A stretch of DNA of 64,000 bases. It comes from Rhodoplanes sp. Z2-YC6860 (GTDB lineage Bacteria > Pseudomonadota > Alphaproteobacteria > Rhizobiales > Xanthobacteraceae). The translations under genes and the position numbers were made by a program. Below, in pieces: positions 25,201-33,690 of this stretch; position 1 is the first letter of the stretch, and each line of letters opens with the position of its first letter. The DNA lies in contig NZ_CP007440.1 in assembly GCF_001579845.1 (NCBI RefSeq), forward strand, positions 7,896,029 through 7,960,028. The letters are read 5' to 3'. The notes below the pieces were generated by a model. It had not been told where the DNA came from. It ran no database searches and was given only the letters and a program-made list of their open reading frames with translations.

Positions 25201-25857
25201 ATGAACTCAAATGACTCTTTGATTACGGAAATCAAAGAAGTACTCGACGGCGGCTCGCCGTCGCGGCGCGAAGCCATATTGCACGAATTGACCGAGCTGT
25301 TTCTCGATGGCGCTGCGCGCTACTCGAACGAGCAGATCGCGGTGTTCGATGACGTACTTCTCACCGTGGTCGAGCACGTCGATCGCGAGGCACTGGCTGA
25401 GCTCGGCAGGCGGCTCGCGTCCTGCGCCAAAGCTCCGCCGGCCTTGCTGCGCAAACTGGCGTCTCATCTCGACATCAGAATCTCAGCCCCTCTGCTCAAA
25501 GAAGCCGTCGCACTGAACGACGATGACATCGCGACCATCGCGGCCACGGCGAGCCACAATCATCTTCAGGTCATCGCGAGCCGCGACAGCATCGGCGAAA
25601 AAGTCACCGATGCTTTGATCAATCGCGGCGACGTTGACGCCATGCTCAAGTTCGCACCGAACGAGCAGGCCCGCATTTCTCACATCGGATTCGTCAAGCT
25701 GATCAATGCCGCCAAGCGCGAACACTCGCTGACCGAGATCGTCGCGTCCCGCACCGATTTGCCCGACGAACTGAAGCCGTTCATCGCCATGCTGCGTCGC
25801 TCGTCCGAACCGGCTCAAGCGGACGCACCGGCCGCCGCGGTCGCCGCCGCAGGCTAG
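25201..25857 (+). CDS. DUF2336 family protein
   Basis: This 218-residue protein belongs to DUF2336, a helical HEAT-like repeat family common in Hyphomicrobiales. It begins MNSNDSLITEIKEVLDGG and contains RREAILHELTELFL and the repeated helix pairs typical of the family (LLKEAVALNDDDIATIAATAS). The ATG at 25201 is preferred over an upstream in-frame start at 25156 because conserved sequence begins there. It has no signal peptide. It stands alone between the chemotaxis operon and flagellin; its molecular role is not known. Confidence 0.8.
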   Translation: MNSNDSLITEIKEVLDGGSPSRREAILHELTELFLDGAARYSNEQIAVFDDVLLTVVEHVDREALAELGRRLASCAKAPPALLRKLASHLDIRISAPLLKEAVALNDDDIATIAATASHNHLQVIASRDSIGEKVTDALINRGDVDAMLKFAPNEQARISHIGFVKLINAAKREHSLTEIVASRTDLPDELKPFIAMLRRSSEPAQADAPAAAVAAAG

Positions 25858-26206
25858 CAATTCCAGCACCTGTCGCGATTGGCTGCCGCATGTGTTGCGG
25901 CTGTTCGCTGCTGCCATTCGCATTGGATGCATTAAGCAAGGCAAAGACATCGCGCTAAATTTTCAGCGTGAAGAAATCGTAAGAGGCACGCGGCCGAGCC
26001 ACACTCTCGCCACGGCTTTTGCCCAGCAAAATCAACAATTGGGATTTTAGAATCGGTTGCGAACCTGTCAGCCGCGACCGCCATCGCCGACGGAATGCAG
26101 AATTCGTTAACCACGTTTCTTAGCCAAATATTACTTGGTTAAGGTTAAAACGCAGCCCGATCCAGATGGGATCGCAGTATCGAGTGTCTCCAGAAAGGGC
26201 ATTGCT
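25858..26206. other. Region upstream of flagellin
   Basis: These 349 bases hold no gene that I can support. The last 100 bases are AT-rich and contain the inverted repeat listed separately. I did not find a clear -24/-12 sigma-54 promoter or a TTAA-N7-TTAA box. Confidence 0.4.
26107..26142. promoter_or_regulatory. Inverted repeat upstream of flagellin
   Basis: TTAACCA (26107-26113) is the exact complement of TGGTTAA (26136-26142), and inside it CCAA-N7-TTGG (26124-26138) forms a second palindrome. The site is 65-100 bases before the flagellin start, where a flagellar regulator could bind. Function is inferred from position only. Confidence 0.3.
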
Positions 26207-27031
26207 ATGTCTAGCGATATCGTGCTTACGGCCGGCGTTCGGGCCAATCTTCTTCAGCTGCAGAAGACTTCGGACCTGATCACCGCCACTCAGACCAAGC
26301 TTGCCACCGGCAAGCGCGTCAACACCGCCCTCGACAATCCGGTCAACTACTTCACCGCGCAGGGCCTGCAGAACCGCGCCGGCGACTTGAGCAACCTGCT
26401 CGACTCGATGTCCAGCGCGTTCAACACCATCCAGGCCGCCAACAACGGCATCACCTCGATCACCAAGCTGGTGCAGTCCGCCCAGGCGCTCGTGTCTCAG
26501 GCGCAGCAGACCTCCGACACCACGGTGCGTGCGGGCCTGGCCTCGCAGTTCGACCAGATCCTGAGCCAGATCACCCAGCTCGCCGGCGACTCGGGCTTCA
26601 ACGGCATCAACCTGCTTGACAAGACCAACAGCGCGGACCTCACGGTCACGCTGAACGAAAGCGGCACGTCCAGCGTCACGATCGCGGCAGTCGACTTCTC
26701 CGCCAACGGTCTTGCGTTGAACAACTCGACCAACAACTGGGGCGGCACGTCGGATATCAGCACGGCGTCGACCGAACTGACCAACGCGCTGATCACGCTC
26801 CGCTCGCAGGCCCAAGCCTTCGGCTCGAACCTGACGACCGTGCAGGTCCGCCAGGACTTCACCAAGGCTATGATCAACACGCTGCAATCCGGCGCCGACA
26901 GCCTGACGCTCGCCGACTCCAACGAGGAAGGCGCCAACCTCCTCGCCTTGCAGACCCGGCAGCAGCTCTCGACCACCGCTCTGTCGCTCGCGTCACAGGC
27001 GAGCCAGGCGGTCCTCCGGCTGTTCCAGTAA
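26207..27031 (+). CDS. Flagellin
   Basis: This 274-residue protein is a short alphaproteobacterial flagellin. The N-terminal coiled D0/D1 segment (LTAGVRANLLQLQKTSDLI, then TKLATGKRVNTALDNP) and the C-terminal D1/D0 segment (DFTKAMINTLQSGADSL, ending SQAVLRLFQ) pack the filament core, with a small variable middle. The ATG at 26207 follows AGAAAGGG. It is exported by the flagellar type III system, so it has no signal peptide. A strong terminator follows. No other flagellar structural gene lies in the window. Confidence 0.93.
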   Translation: MSSDIVLTAGVRANLLQLQKTSDLITATQTKLATGKRVNTALDNPVNYFTAQGLQNRAGDLSNLLDSMSSAFNTIQAANNGITSITKLVQSAQALVSQAQQTSDTTVRAGLASQFDQILSQITQLAGDSGFNGINLLDKTNSADLTVTLNESGTSSVTIAAVDFSANGLALNNSTNNWGGTSDISTASTELTNALITLRSQAQAFGSNLTTVQVRQDFTKAMINTLQSGADSLTLADSNEEGANLLALQTRQQLSTTALSLASQASQAVLRLFQ

Positions 27032-27083
27032 GGACCCGCAGCGGTCCGGCCGGTCCGGACCGCTGCCCATCCATAACGACGGA

Positions 27084-27111
27084 CGGCGGCGCTTTGCGCC
27101 GCCGTTTTTTT
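27084..27111 (+). terminator. Rho-independent terminator after flagellin
   Basis: CGGCGGCGC (27084-27092) pairs perfectly with GCGCCGCCG (27096-27104) around a TTT loop, followed by seven T. It is the clearest terminator in the window and makes flagellin a single-gene transcript. Confidence 0.92.
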
Positions 27112-27233
27112 GTGCGCATAGCGCCCACACCAGTTCCGCCAACCATGGCCGGCAACCGGTGGTTTGCCTTGTCAACGCCAGCGTCTCGGCGGAGTATCCC
27201 CGTAACGAACAGAACGGTCCGGGGGGAATTTGT

Positions 27234-27755
27234 TTGATTGACAAGGCGTTCGACCGCATTGCGCGCGCGATCGAGCTGGTGCTCGCCTGCGCTTTCATTC
27301 TCGCGGTCCTGCTCAACTTCACCAATGTGGTCGGCCGCTATCTGTTCGGCCTGTCCCTGCTCGGATCGGATGAAGTGCAGGTGTTCATCATGGTCGGCGC
27401 CACATTCCTCGGCGCCGCCGTGGTGACGTGGCGCGATCAACACCTGCGCATGGACGTGCTGCTGCAATTCATGCCCGCGCCGGTGCGCCTGATGCTGCGC
27501 ATCGCCGAGCAATTGCTGCTGATCGCCATCGCGGGGTTCGTGATCAGCCAGTCGTATTTCTACGCATCGCAGATGCTCCTAATCGGCCGCACCAGCGACA
27601 TGGCGGGCGTGCCGATGTGGATCCCGCATGGCGCCGTGGCGCTGGGCTTTGCCCTCATTCTCATCATCACGGCCTGGCGGCTGACCGGCATTGTCCGGCG
27701 GTCGCCCAATGCTGCACCCGACAAGACGGCACCCGAAGGGCCCGCCAACCCATGA
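27234..27755 (+). CDS. TRAP transporter small membrane subunit (DctQ family)
   Basis: This 173-residue protein has four hydrophobic helices, the first being LVLACAFILAVLLNFTNVVGR, and the family block WRDQHLRMDVL. I chose the TTG at 27234 because GGGGGGAA (27221-27228) precedes it; an upstream in-frame start at 27159 adds 25 unlike residues. It pairs with the large subunit, whose ATG overlaps its stop (ATGA). TRAP systems use ion gradients to import carboxylates. Confidence 0.9.
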   Translation: MIDKAFDRIARAIELVLACAFILAVLLNFTNVVGRYLFGLSLLGSDEVQVFIMVGATFLGAAVVTWRDQHLRMDVLLQFMPAPVRLMLRIAEQLLLIAIAGFVISQSYFYASQMLLIGRTSDMAGVPMWIPHGAVALGFALILIITAWRLTGIVRRSPNAAPDKTAPEGPANP

Positions 27756-29032
27756 CATTTGCGCTTGCCGTCGTGCCGGTCGTGCTTCTGCTGCTCGGCT
27801 TTCCGATCTTCCTGGTGCTGCTGACAGCGGTGACAACCGCGCTCGTGTTCTTCATGCATGTGCCGCTCGTGGTGGTGCATCAGAACCTGTTCGCCTCCGT
27901 CAATGCGACGCCGCTGCTGGCGGTGCCGTTCTTCATTTATGCCGGCGAGCTGATGGGCCGCGGCAGCGTGGCGCAGCGGCTCGTCGACTTCGTTCAGGGC
28001 GGCGTCGGTTCGGTGCGCGGCAGCCTCGGCGTGACCGCCGTCGGCACCTCGGCGATCTTCGGCGCGATCTCCGGCGCGAGCGCCGCGACCGTCGCCACCA
28101 TCGGCAAGGTGATGGTGCCGGCGATGAAGCGCGCCGGCTATCCGGAGACGTTCACGGCCGGATTGATCACCGCGGTCGGCGCCATCGACGTGATCATCCC
28201 GCCGAGCATTCCGATGATCGTCTATGGCGCAGCGGCCGAGGAATCCGTGGCGCGGCTTTATGCCGCCGGCGTGGTTCCCGGCCTGCTGATCGCCGGCATG
28301 CTGGCTGCTTACGTCATGTGGCGCGCCAAGCGAGGCGGCTTCGGCGCCGGAGAACCGTTCGACATGAAGCGGTTCCTGCACGCCGCCGGCCGCAGCGTCT
28401 GGGCGCTCGGCGCGCCCGTCATCATCCTTGGCGGCATCTATGGCGGCGTGTTTTCGCCGACCGAGGCAGCGGCCGTGGCCTGCGTCTACGCGGCGCTGGT
28501 GACGGCTTTCATATTCCGTGAGCTTGGCTGGCGCGACATCGTCGGCGCTGCGGCAGCGACCGTCATGTTCACGGGACAGATCCTGATCATCGTCGCTTGC
28601 GCCGGCGTGTTCGCCTGGCTGCTGACCGTCAATCAGGTGCCGGCCACGATCACGGCGTGGCTGCAATCGTTCAACGTCTCCTGGTGGGTATTGCTGCTCG
28701 CCATCAACGTGCTGCTGCTGGCCGTCGGCTGCTTTCTCGACCCGCTGTCGGCGATCCTGCTGCTCAGCCCATTGCTGGTGCCGATGATCAAGTCGGTCGG
28801 TATCGACACTGTGCACTTCGGCATCGTGGTCACCGTCAATCTCGCCATCGGCCTGTTTCACCCGCCGTTCGGCATCAACATCTTCGTTGCCCAGACGGTG
28901 CTGGGGCTGAAACTAGAGACGATTTATCGCGGGATCATCCCGTTCGTGATCATCTATCTTATCGCGCTCGCGCTCATCACCTACATTCCCGACATCTCGC
29001 TGATCGGCGTTCGCTATCTGATGCCCAGATGA
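27752..29032 (+). CDS. TRAP transporter large permease (DctM family)
   Basis: This 426-residue protein has about 12 hydrophobic segments and the DctM signatures GAISGASAATVATIGKVMVP and IDVIIPPSIPMIVYG. The ATG at 27752 overlaps the stop of the DctQ gene by four bases. With DctQ it makes the inner-membrane channel that accepts solute from the DctP protein encoded 28 bases downstream. The ending NLAIGLFHPPFGINIF is typical of the family. Confidence 0.93.
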   Translation: MTFALAVVPVVLLLLGFPIFLVLLTAVTTALVFFMHVPLVVVHQNLFASVNATPLLAVPFFIYAGELMGRGSVAQRLVDFVQGGVGSVRGSLGVTAVGTSAIFGAISGASAATVATIGKVMVPAMKRAGYPETFTAGLITAVGAIDVIIPPSIPMIVYGAAAEESVARLYAAGVVPGLLIAGMLAAYVMWRAKRGGFGAGEPFDMKRFLHAAGRSVWALGAPVIILGGIYGGVFSPTEAAAVACVYAALVTAFIFRELGWRDIVGAAAATVMFTGQILIIVACAGVFAWLLTVNQVPATITAWLQSFNVSWWVLLLAINVLLLAVGCFLDPLSAILLLSPLLVPMIKSVGIDTVHFGIVVTVNLAIGLFHPPFGINIFVAQTVLGLKLETIYRGIIPFVIIYLIALALITYIPDISLIGVRYLMPR

Positions 29033-29060
29033 CAAGACATAAGGTGGGAGGATCAAACCA

Positions 29061-30071
29061 ATGCAGACATTTCTGAAGGCGCTGGCTGCGGCCGGCATCG
29101 TCGCAAGCGGCGTTCTCGCCGCAGCACCGGCGAATGCCCAGCAATTCACGATGAAGCTGTCATTGCCGACCGTCAACGACGTCACGCACGAATACTTCAA
29201 GCGCATGAAGGCCGGCATCGAGCAGCGCGCCGGCGGCAAGATCAAGGTCGACATCTATCCGGCCAACCAGCTCGGCCAGCTTCCGGCGGTGGTCGAAGGC
29301 GTCGCGCTTGGCACCATCGAAGCCGCGTCTTCGGCGAACGGCTTCTGGGTCAGCCTCGAGCCGCGCTTCCAGGTGCTCGACGCGCCTGGAATGTTCGACA
29401 CACTGGAGCAGGGCTTCAAGGTGCTGAACGATCCGGCGATCCGCGCGAGGCTTGCGACCTGGGGCGCCGACAAGGGTGTCGAGGTGCTGGCGCCAAGCCT
29501 CTACAGCCAGTTGATGCTGCTCAGTCACAAGGCCGTGCGCAGCGCCGCCGACCTGCATGGTCAAAAGATCCGGACCCAGGGCGGCGCACCGATTCAAGTC
29601 GAGCCGCTGAAGAAGCTCGGCGTCATACCGGTGTCGCTGCCGCTCGGCGAAGCGCTGCCGGCGATGCAGAACAAGACTATCGACGGCATGGTTGGCGCCG
29701 CGGCTCCCTACGTCGCGTTCAAATACTACGACATCGCCAAGCCGATGACCTATCTGCCCTCGACGATGTTCGCGGCGCCCGTCGTCGCCAATCGCGCCTG
29801 GCTGAAGTCGCTCGGGCCGGATCTCGAGAAGATCGTGCGAGAGGAATCCCGCAAGGCCGAGGAGGTGTTCGGCGAGTGGGACCTCAACGACATCAAGTCC
29901 AAGGAAGACATCTGGAAGAAGAACGGCGGCGAGGTCATCACCATGTCGCCGGAGGAATCCAAGCGCTACGTCGACACGGTGTCGCCGGTGGCGGCGTCGA
30001 TCCTCGCGGCCAATCCGAAGGTCAAGGAAGACTACGAGGCGCTGCTCGCCACGGCCAAGAAGTACAAATAG
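29061..30071 (+). CDS. TRAP transporter substrate-binding protein (DctP family)
   Basis: This 336-residue periplasmic protein has a Sec signal peptide ending near AAPANAQ. The mature part shows the DctP pattern: YFKRMKAGIEQRAGGKIKVDIYPANQLG, LHGQKIRTQGG, and the helix ANRAWLKSLGPDLEKIVREE. GGGAGG lies before the ATG at 29061. It binds the imported acid; the LLM monooxygenase that follows may act on it. Confidence 0.92.
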   Translation: MQTFLKALAAAGIVASGVLAAAPANAQQFTMKLSLPTVNDVTHEYFKRMKAGIEQRAGGKIKVDIYPANQLGQLPAVVEGVALGTIEAASSANGFWVSLEPRFQVLDAPGMFDTLEQGFKVLNDPAIRARLATWGADKGVEVLAPSLYSQLMLLSHKAVRSAADLHGQKIRTQGGAPIQVEPLKKLGVIPVSLPLGEALPAMQNKTIDGMVGAAAPYVAFKYYDIAKPMTYLPSTMFAAPVVANRAWLKSLGPDLEKIVREESRKAEEVFGEWDLNDIKSKEDIWKKNGGEVITMSPEESKRYVDTVSPVAASILAANPKVKEDYEALLATAKKYK

Positions 30072-30083
30072 CGGAAGCTGCGC

Positions 30084-30109
30084 CCGGCCGGCGGCTCCGC
30101 GCCGGCCGG
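30084..30109 (+). promoter_or_regulatory. Perfect GC hairpin next to a ribosome binding site
   Basis: CCGGCCGGCG (30084-30093) pairs perfectly with CGCCGGCCGG (30100-30109) around a six-base loop. The ribosome site GGGAGG begins three bases later and the monooxygenase ATG is at 30124. The hairpin may stabilise the upstream dctP message or limit ribosome loading on the monooxygenase. There is no T-run. Confidence 0.45.
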
Positions 30110-30123
30110 CTGGGAGGCATGCC

Positions 30124-31182
30124 ATGAAATTCGGGCTGTTCTATCTGCCGACCTATCTGCCGGACGTGCGCGACGTGCAGACGCACTATCGCGGCGTCAT
30201 CGAGCAGGTCGAGTTCGCCGACCAGATCGGCATCGACTACGCCTGGATCGTCGAGCACCATTTCGTCCGCCACGGCGGGCTGTTCCCGTCGAATTACGCG
30301 TTCCTGTCCTATCTCGCGGCGCGGACCAAGCGCATCCGGCTCGGCACGGGCGCGACCGTGCTGCCGCTCAACGATCCGGTCCGCGTCGCCGAACAGGCGG
30401 CGACGCTCGATCAGCTCTCGCAAGGCCGGTTCGACTTCGGCGTCGGCCGCGGCTTCATCCGCGACGAGTTCGACGCCTTCGGCGTCGACATGAAGGACAG
30501 CCGCGAGCGCGTCGAGGAAGGCGTCGAGCTCGTCAAGCAGGCCTGGACCCATCCCACGATCGAGTTCAAGAGCAAATTCCGGCCGCCGATGTCGGGCCTG
30601 CCGCTCTTGCCGCCGGTCTACCAGAAGCCGCATCCGCCGATCTGGGTGGCGTGCCTGATGTCTCCCGAAAGCTTCGAATGGACCGCCGAGCAAGGCCATA
30701 ACCTGCTCTACGTCGCCTATCACGTCGATCATCCGATCGCGGTCGAACGCATCGGCTGGTATCGCGATGCGCTCAAGAAAAGCGGCCGGCGGATCGAAGA
30801 CCATGAAATCTGCTGTGTGTATCACGCGCACTTTCTGGATAACGATGATGACGCGAAGCTCCAGAAGATGGTGCACAAGCCGATGAGCGAATATGCCGCT
30901 GCCGGGATCGAGGCCGCGCGCAAGCCGCCCGATCCAACGGCCTACAAGGGCTATGAACGGCGCGAGGCCGGCCAACGCGAATTGGGCTTCGACACGTATT
31001 ACCCGGGCCGAGTCGTCATGGGCGGGCCGCAGCAGGCCGTCGAGCGCATCAAAGTGCTGCGCGACGCCGGCATCACCCAGATCGGGCTCCTGGTCGACTT
31101 CGGCTCGCTGTCGCAGGAGGAGATCATGCGCTCGCTCCGGGTGTTCGCCGACAAGGTGTTGCCGCAGGTGCGCGACCTCTAA
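30124..31182 (+). CDS. LLM class flavin-dependent monooxygenase
   Basis: This 352-residue protein is a bacterial luciferase-like TIM-barrel enzyme. It begins MKFGLFYLPTYLPDV and contains IDYAWIVEHHFVRHGG, IRLGTGATVLPLNDPVR and GRFDFGVGRGFIRDEF, all typical of the alkanal/limonene monooxygenase side of the family. It uses FMNH2 and O2, so a flavin reductase encoded elsewhere is needed. It follows the TRAP genes by 52 bases and probably oxidises their cargo, which is unknown. It is only distantly related to the NtaA-type protein at the left edge. Confidence 0.9.
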   Translation: MKFGLFYLPTYLPDVRDVQTHYRGVIEQVEFADQIGIDYAWIVEHHFVRHGGLFPSNYAFLSYLAARTKRIRLGTGATVLPLNDPVRVAEQAATLDQLSQGRFDFGVGRGFIRDEFDAFGVDMKDSRERVEEGVELVKQAWTHPTIEFKSKFRPPMSGLPLLPPVYQKPHPPIWVACLMSPESFEWTAEQGHNLLYVAYHVDHPIAVERIGWYRDALKKSGRRIEDHEICCVYHAHFLDNDDDAKLQKMVHKPMSEYAAAGIEAARKPPDPTAYKGYERREAGQRELGFDTYYPGRVVMGGPQQAVERIKVLRDAGITQIGLLVDFGSLSQEEIMRSLRVFADKVLPQVRDL

Positions 31183-31504
31183 ATCCTTCCGGGATCGCCA
31201 GAAAAACGTGCGGCTGGCCGGGGAAAACCCGAACCAGCCGCGATTTCCTCGCACATCAAACGCTTCCGGGCGTTGCGAGCGGGCCTTCACAGCAGCACAA
31301 ATATACGCCCACTGCTTGTGATCGGCGCGAGCATCATCCATGCGATCTGCAATCGTTTCATGACAGAAATACTGTCGTTTGGTTGCACGGATCGCGCCGG
31401 CGGACCGGCGTGGCAGCGCGTTGATGCGCGCATTTCGACGCGCCAGGCGAGCTGCTGCAATTCATCAGCGCTGAAAGACAACGGGGCGACCTCTTCGGCT
31501 GTCG
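31183..31504. other. Convergent intergenic region
   Basis: These 322 bases lie between the stop of the LLM monooxygenase and that of the barrel protein. A strong hairpin at 31210-31241 is listed separately. Short frames at 31273-31554 (plus) and 31287-31508 (minus) have no family features, so I leave them uncalled. Confidence 0.5.
31210..31241. terminator. Strong hairpin after the LLM gene
   Basis: GCGGCTGG (31210-31217) pairs with CCAGCCGC (31234-31241), with an inner CGGG/CCCG stem around GAAAA. Only a short TTT follows (31244-31246). It is well placed to end the TRAP-LLM transcript or to protect its 3-prime end. Confidence 0.5.
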
Positions 31505-32266
31505 TCAAGGCTGATGGTGTTGATGAAGGCTGGAGGCTGAAAATCCAAACGTGAGACCGGCCCGAAGTTCATCCGCATGGCCGGTGTTGCTCACGGAATG
31601 CTTCAACGCCACGTCGAACGATAAATTGTCGCGCACCTGCCAAATCGCGCCGACGAGCCCCGCTGTCGTGCGCGTCCGGCCGAAGGCCTCTTCATAAGAG
31701 ATTTCGGCGACGGGCCGCACGGTCCATTTCGCGGGGCCTTCCAGGATCACGCTCGTGAACGTCCCCGCACGCTGGTCCCGTGTCCAGAGAGCCTCGGCAT
31801 TGAAGTGAACCGTGCCCCAATCCCATCGCTGCGAAACGATCAGAGCGGCGCTGGCGCCCGTGCCGCCCGGCCCCATTGTGTCCGGCAGGAGAACGCCGAA
31901 CTCGGTGGCGATGCTGGGCCCGGACTGATCCTGGAGTGTGCCCTGCCGCACCACGTGCTTCAGAAATGCGCCGGACTCGGTGAGGACCGACCGGCCCGAA
32001 GGCGCGAGCGGCGTTTCGAGCTGGCCTTCCAGCACGAGCTCCCAATCCTTGATGAAACCGTAGTTGTAAACGAATGCGGGCGCGATCAGCGTCTTCTGCC
32101 CAGGGCTGTGTGCCACGCCCGCGGGCTGCAACTCGACTTCCACTTCGTGGAGATCGGCGACCGCAGCGTCGGTGCCATCGAATGGCCGGTAGGCCCATGC
32201 GGCAGGCGGTGCACCCGCAACAAGAGCGGCACCCATCATCGTCAAGCCGATCCGACGCAACACCAT
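31505..32266 (-). CDS. Putative outer-membrane beta-barrel protein
   Basis: This 253-residue protein has a Sec signal peptide ending near AAWAYRPFDG. The rest alternates hydrophobic and polar residues like a small barrel of the MetA-pathway/phenol-degradation-type transporter group, for example FVYNYGFIKDWELVLEGQLET and SQRWDWGTVHFNAEALW. It is the last gene of the chromate-type block, 12 bases after the YVTN propeller gene. It lacks the usual C-terminal Phe of many barrels and ends with a His-rich stretch, LHQHHQP, so membrane insertion is not certain. Confidence 0.65.
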   Translation of the reverse strand: MVLRRIGLTMMGAALVAGAPPAAWAYRPFDGTDAAVADLHEVEVELQPAGVAHSPGQKTLIAPAFVYNYGFIKDWELVLEGQLETPLAPSGRSVLTESGAFLKHVVRQGTLQDQSGPSIATEFGVLLPDTMGPGGTGASAALIVSQRWDWGTVHFNAEALWTRDQRAGTFTSVILEGPAKWTVRPVAEISYEEAFGRTRTTAGLVGAIWQVRDNLSFDVALKHSVSNTGHADELRAGLTFGFSASSLHQHHQP

Positions 32267-32278
32267 GCGATACTGACC

Positions 32279-33298
32279 TTATGGCGAAGGCGCGAACACC
32301 CAGAGAGTTGCAGGCTCCCGGCCGTGCGCCCGTGCCGCCACGACCAGACGGTCCAGCGACGGCACGAACAGACCGGTCCGCGCGCCCTCGCTGGTCGATA
32401 CGCGCCCGAGACGCTGTAGCGGTCCGTTGGCGTCGAACATATCGACGAAGCCCTCGCCGCATACGACATATAGGCGCTGTCGCTTGGCATCGAAGAACAC
32501 ATCGTCGGCATCGCCGCAGACCGCAACATCCGCGAGCGTCTTGCCATCGTCCATAGCATACGCAACAAGCCGTGCGGGCTTGCGAAACACGGTGAACAGG
32601 CGCGGTTGCGCCGGATCGAGCGCCATCGGAAAATTCGCGGCGCGCGTCAGTTGCCATTGCGCCAGCAGTTTTCCGCTGGAGCGCTCCAGCACCGCGATGG
32701 CGTGGGCGTCAGGGAGATTCACGAAGATGCGGTTGCGTGCCGCATCGATCTGGAAGCTCTCCGGATGCGCTTTCAAGGGATAGGTGGCGACCGTTTTGCG
32801 CGTGACGGGATCGATTGCTGCCAGCGCGCCGCTGCCATAACCAACGACCAGACGCTTGTCCGTGGCATCAAACCGGATGTTGTCGGCATCGGAGCCGAGC
32901 GCGATCTGTTGAGCGGCGGCAAAGTCATTGCCGCGATACAGATGGACGACGCCGTCGCCGGCATTGGCCACATAAAGCGTCTGCTCACTGTCGAGAAAGG
33001 CAACGTCCTGCGGCTCGGACAGGCCCGTGATGCGGTGGACCACCGCACGTTTCTCCAGTGAGACCACGCCAACGGTGTTGTTGCCAAGCTCGGCGATGAA
33101 GAGCCGGCCGCTCTTGGCGTCGAAGGCGAGATGGTCGATGCGACCCGCGACATTTCCAAGTGGAATCTTCGCTTCAAGCTGCAACGGCGCGCGCTCCTCT
33201 GCGAAGGTGGTTGTTGCACACGCCACCAATGCAGACGCGAGACCGAAGATGACAGCCATGATTCTCGGTGTCGTCGTCACCTGCCTTGCACGATCCAT
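32279..33298 (-). CDS. Secreted YncE/YVTN-type beta-propeller protein
   Basis: This 339-residue exported protein has a signal peptide of about 30 residues (ATTTFAEERA). Its blades repeat the YVTN pattern, such as RLFIAELGNNTVGVVSLEKR, QTLYVANAGDGVVHLY and NRIFVNLPDAHAIAVLER. I chose the ATG at 33298 because GGAGG lies six bases before it. A conserved Cys pair lies in ADVAVCGDADD and LYVVCGEGF. It has no catalytic motif. It ends 12 bases before the barrel-like gene and starts 20 bases after the small secreted protein, so the three are one transcript with chrA likely upstream. Confidence 0.82.
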   Translation of the reverse strand: MDRARQVTTTPRIMAVIFGLASALVACATTTFAEERAPLQLEAKIPLGNVAGRIDHLAFDAKSGRLFIAELGNNTVGVVSLEKRAVVHRITGLSEPQDVAFLDSEQTLYVANAGDGVVHLYRGNDFAAAQQIALGSDADNIRFDATDKRLVVGYGSGALAAIDPVTRKTVATYPLKAHPESFQIDAARNRIFVNLPDAHAIAVLERSSGKLLAQWQLTRAANFPMALDPAQPRLFTVFRKPARLVAYAMDDGKTLADVAVCGDADDVFFDAKRQRLYVVCGEGFVDMFDANGPLQRLGRVSTSEGARTGLFVPSLDRLVVAARAHGREPATLWVFAPSP

Positions 33299-33318
33299 CG
33301 GAGACCTCCGCAACGGGA

Positions 33319-33657
33319 TCAGTTCTGCTTCAGATACTGCAGCACCGCGGGACTATCGCGTTTGACCGAGTCCTGATCGCTTTTTTCGAACGGGCACAAC
33401 GCCGCCCATTGGATGGCTTCGGCGTCCTTGCCCTCCTTGGCTTTCTGCTTTGCCGTCCTGACCAGTGCCGCGGCGCTGTCGCTGCCACGGCTTTCGCCGT
33501 TTGGCATGATTGTCAGCCGCTGGAAATCTTCCGGCGCACTCGTGTCCGTTTCGCATTCCTTGACGGCGGAGAGGCCGTCGGCGAACGCCGGGCGCGACGC
33601 GAGAAAAACACTGAGAAACCCCACAGCAAGCACGCCCGTCATCTTCTGAATCATCAT
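33319..33657 (-). CDS. Small secreted protein of unknown function
   Basis: This 112-residue protein has a signal peptide (VLAVGFLSVFLASRPAFADG) and a mature part of about 85 residues with two cysteines (KECETD and ALCPFEK) that could form a disulphide. I do not recognise a family. It lies 33 bases after chrA and 20 bases before the YVTN propeller gene, so it belongs to the chromate block. Confidence 0.7.
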   Translation of the reverse strand: MMIQKMTGVLAVGFLSVFLASRPAFADGLSAVKECETDTSAPEDFQRLTIMPNGESRGSDSAAALVRTAKQKAKEGKDAEAIQWAALCPFEKSDQDSVKRDSPAVLQYLKQN

Positions 33658-33690
33658 CTGCTCTCTATGCAGTTCATTTCGTTCTTAACG

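Noticed and set aside
25858-26206. A sigma-54 (-24/-12) promoter for flagellin
   Set aside because: The best candidate, around 25881, has the wrong distance between its GG and GC elements.
31287-31508. A 73-residue minus-strand frame whose TTG start overlaps the stop of the barrel-like gene
   Set aside because: The overlap is suggestive and the first 20 residues look protein-like, but the start is TTG, no ribosome site stands out and the rest has no recognisable pattern.
31273-31554. A 93-residue plus-strand frame in the convergent gap
   Set aside because: It runs into the 3-prime end of the barrel-like gene on the other strand and has unlikely composition.
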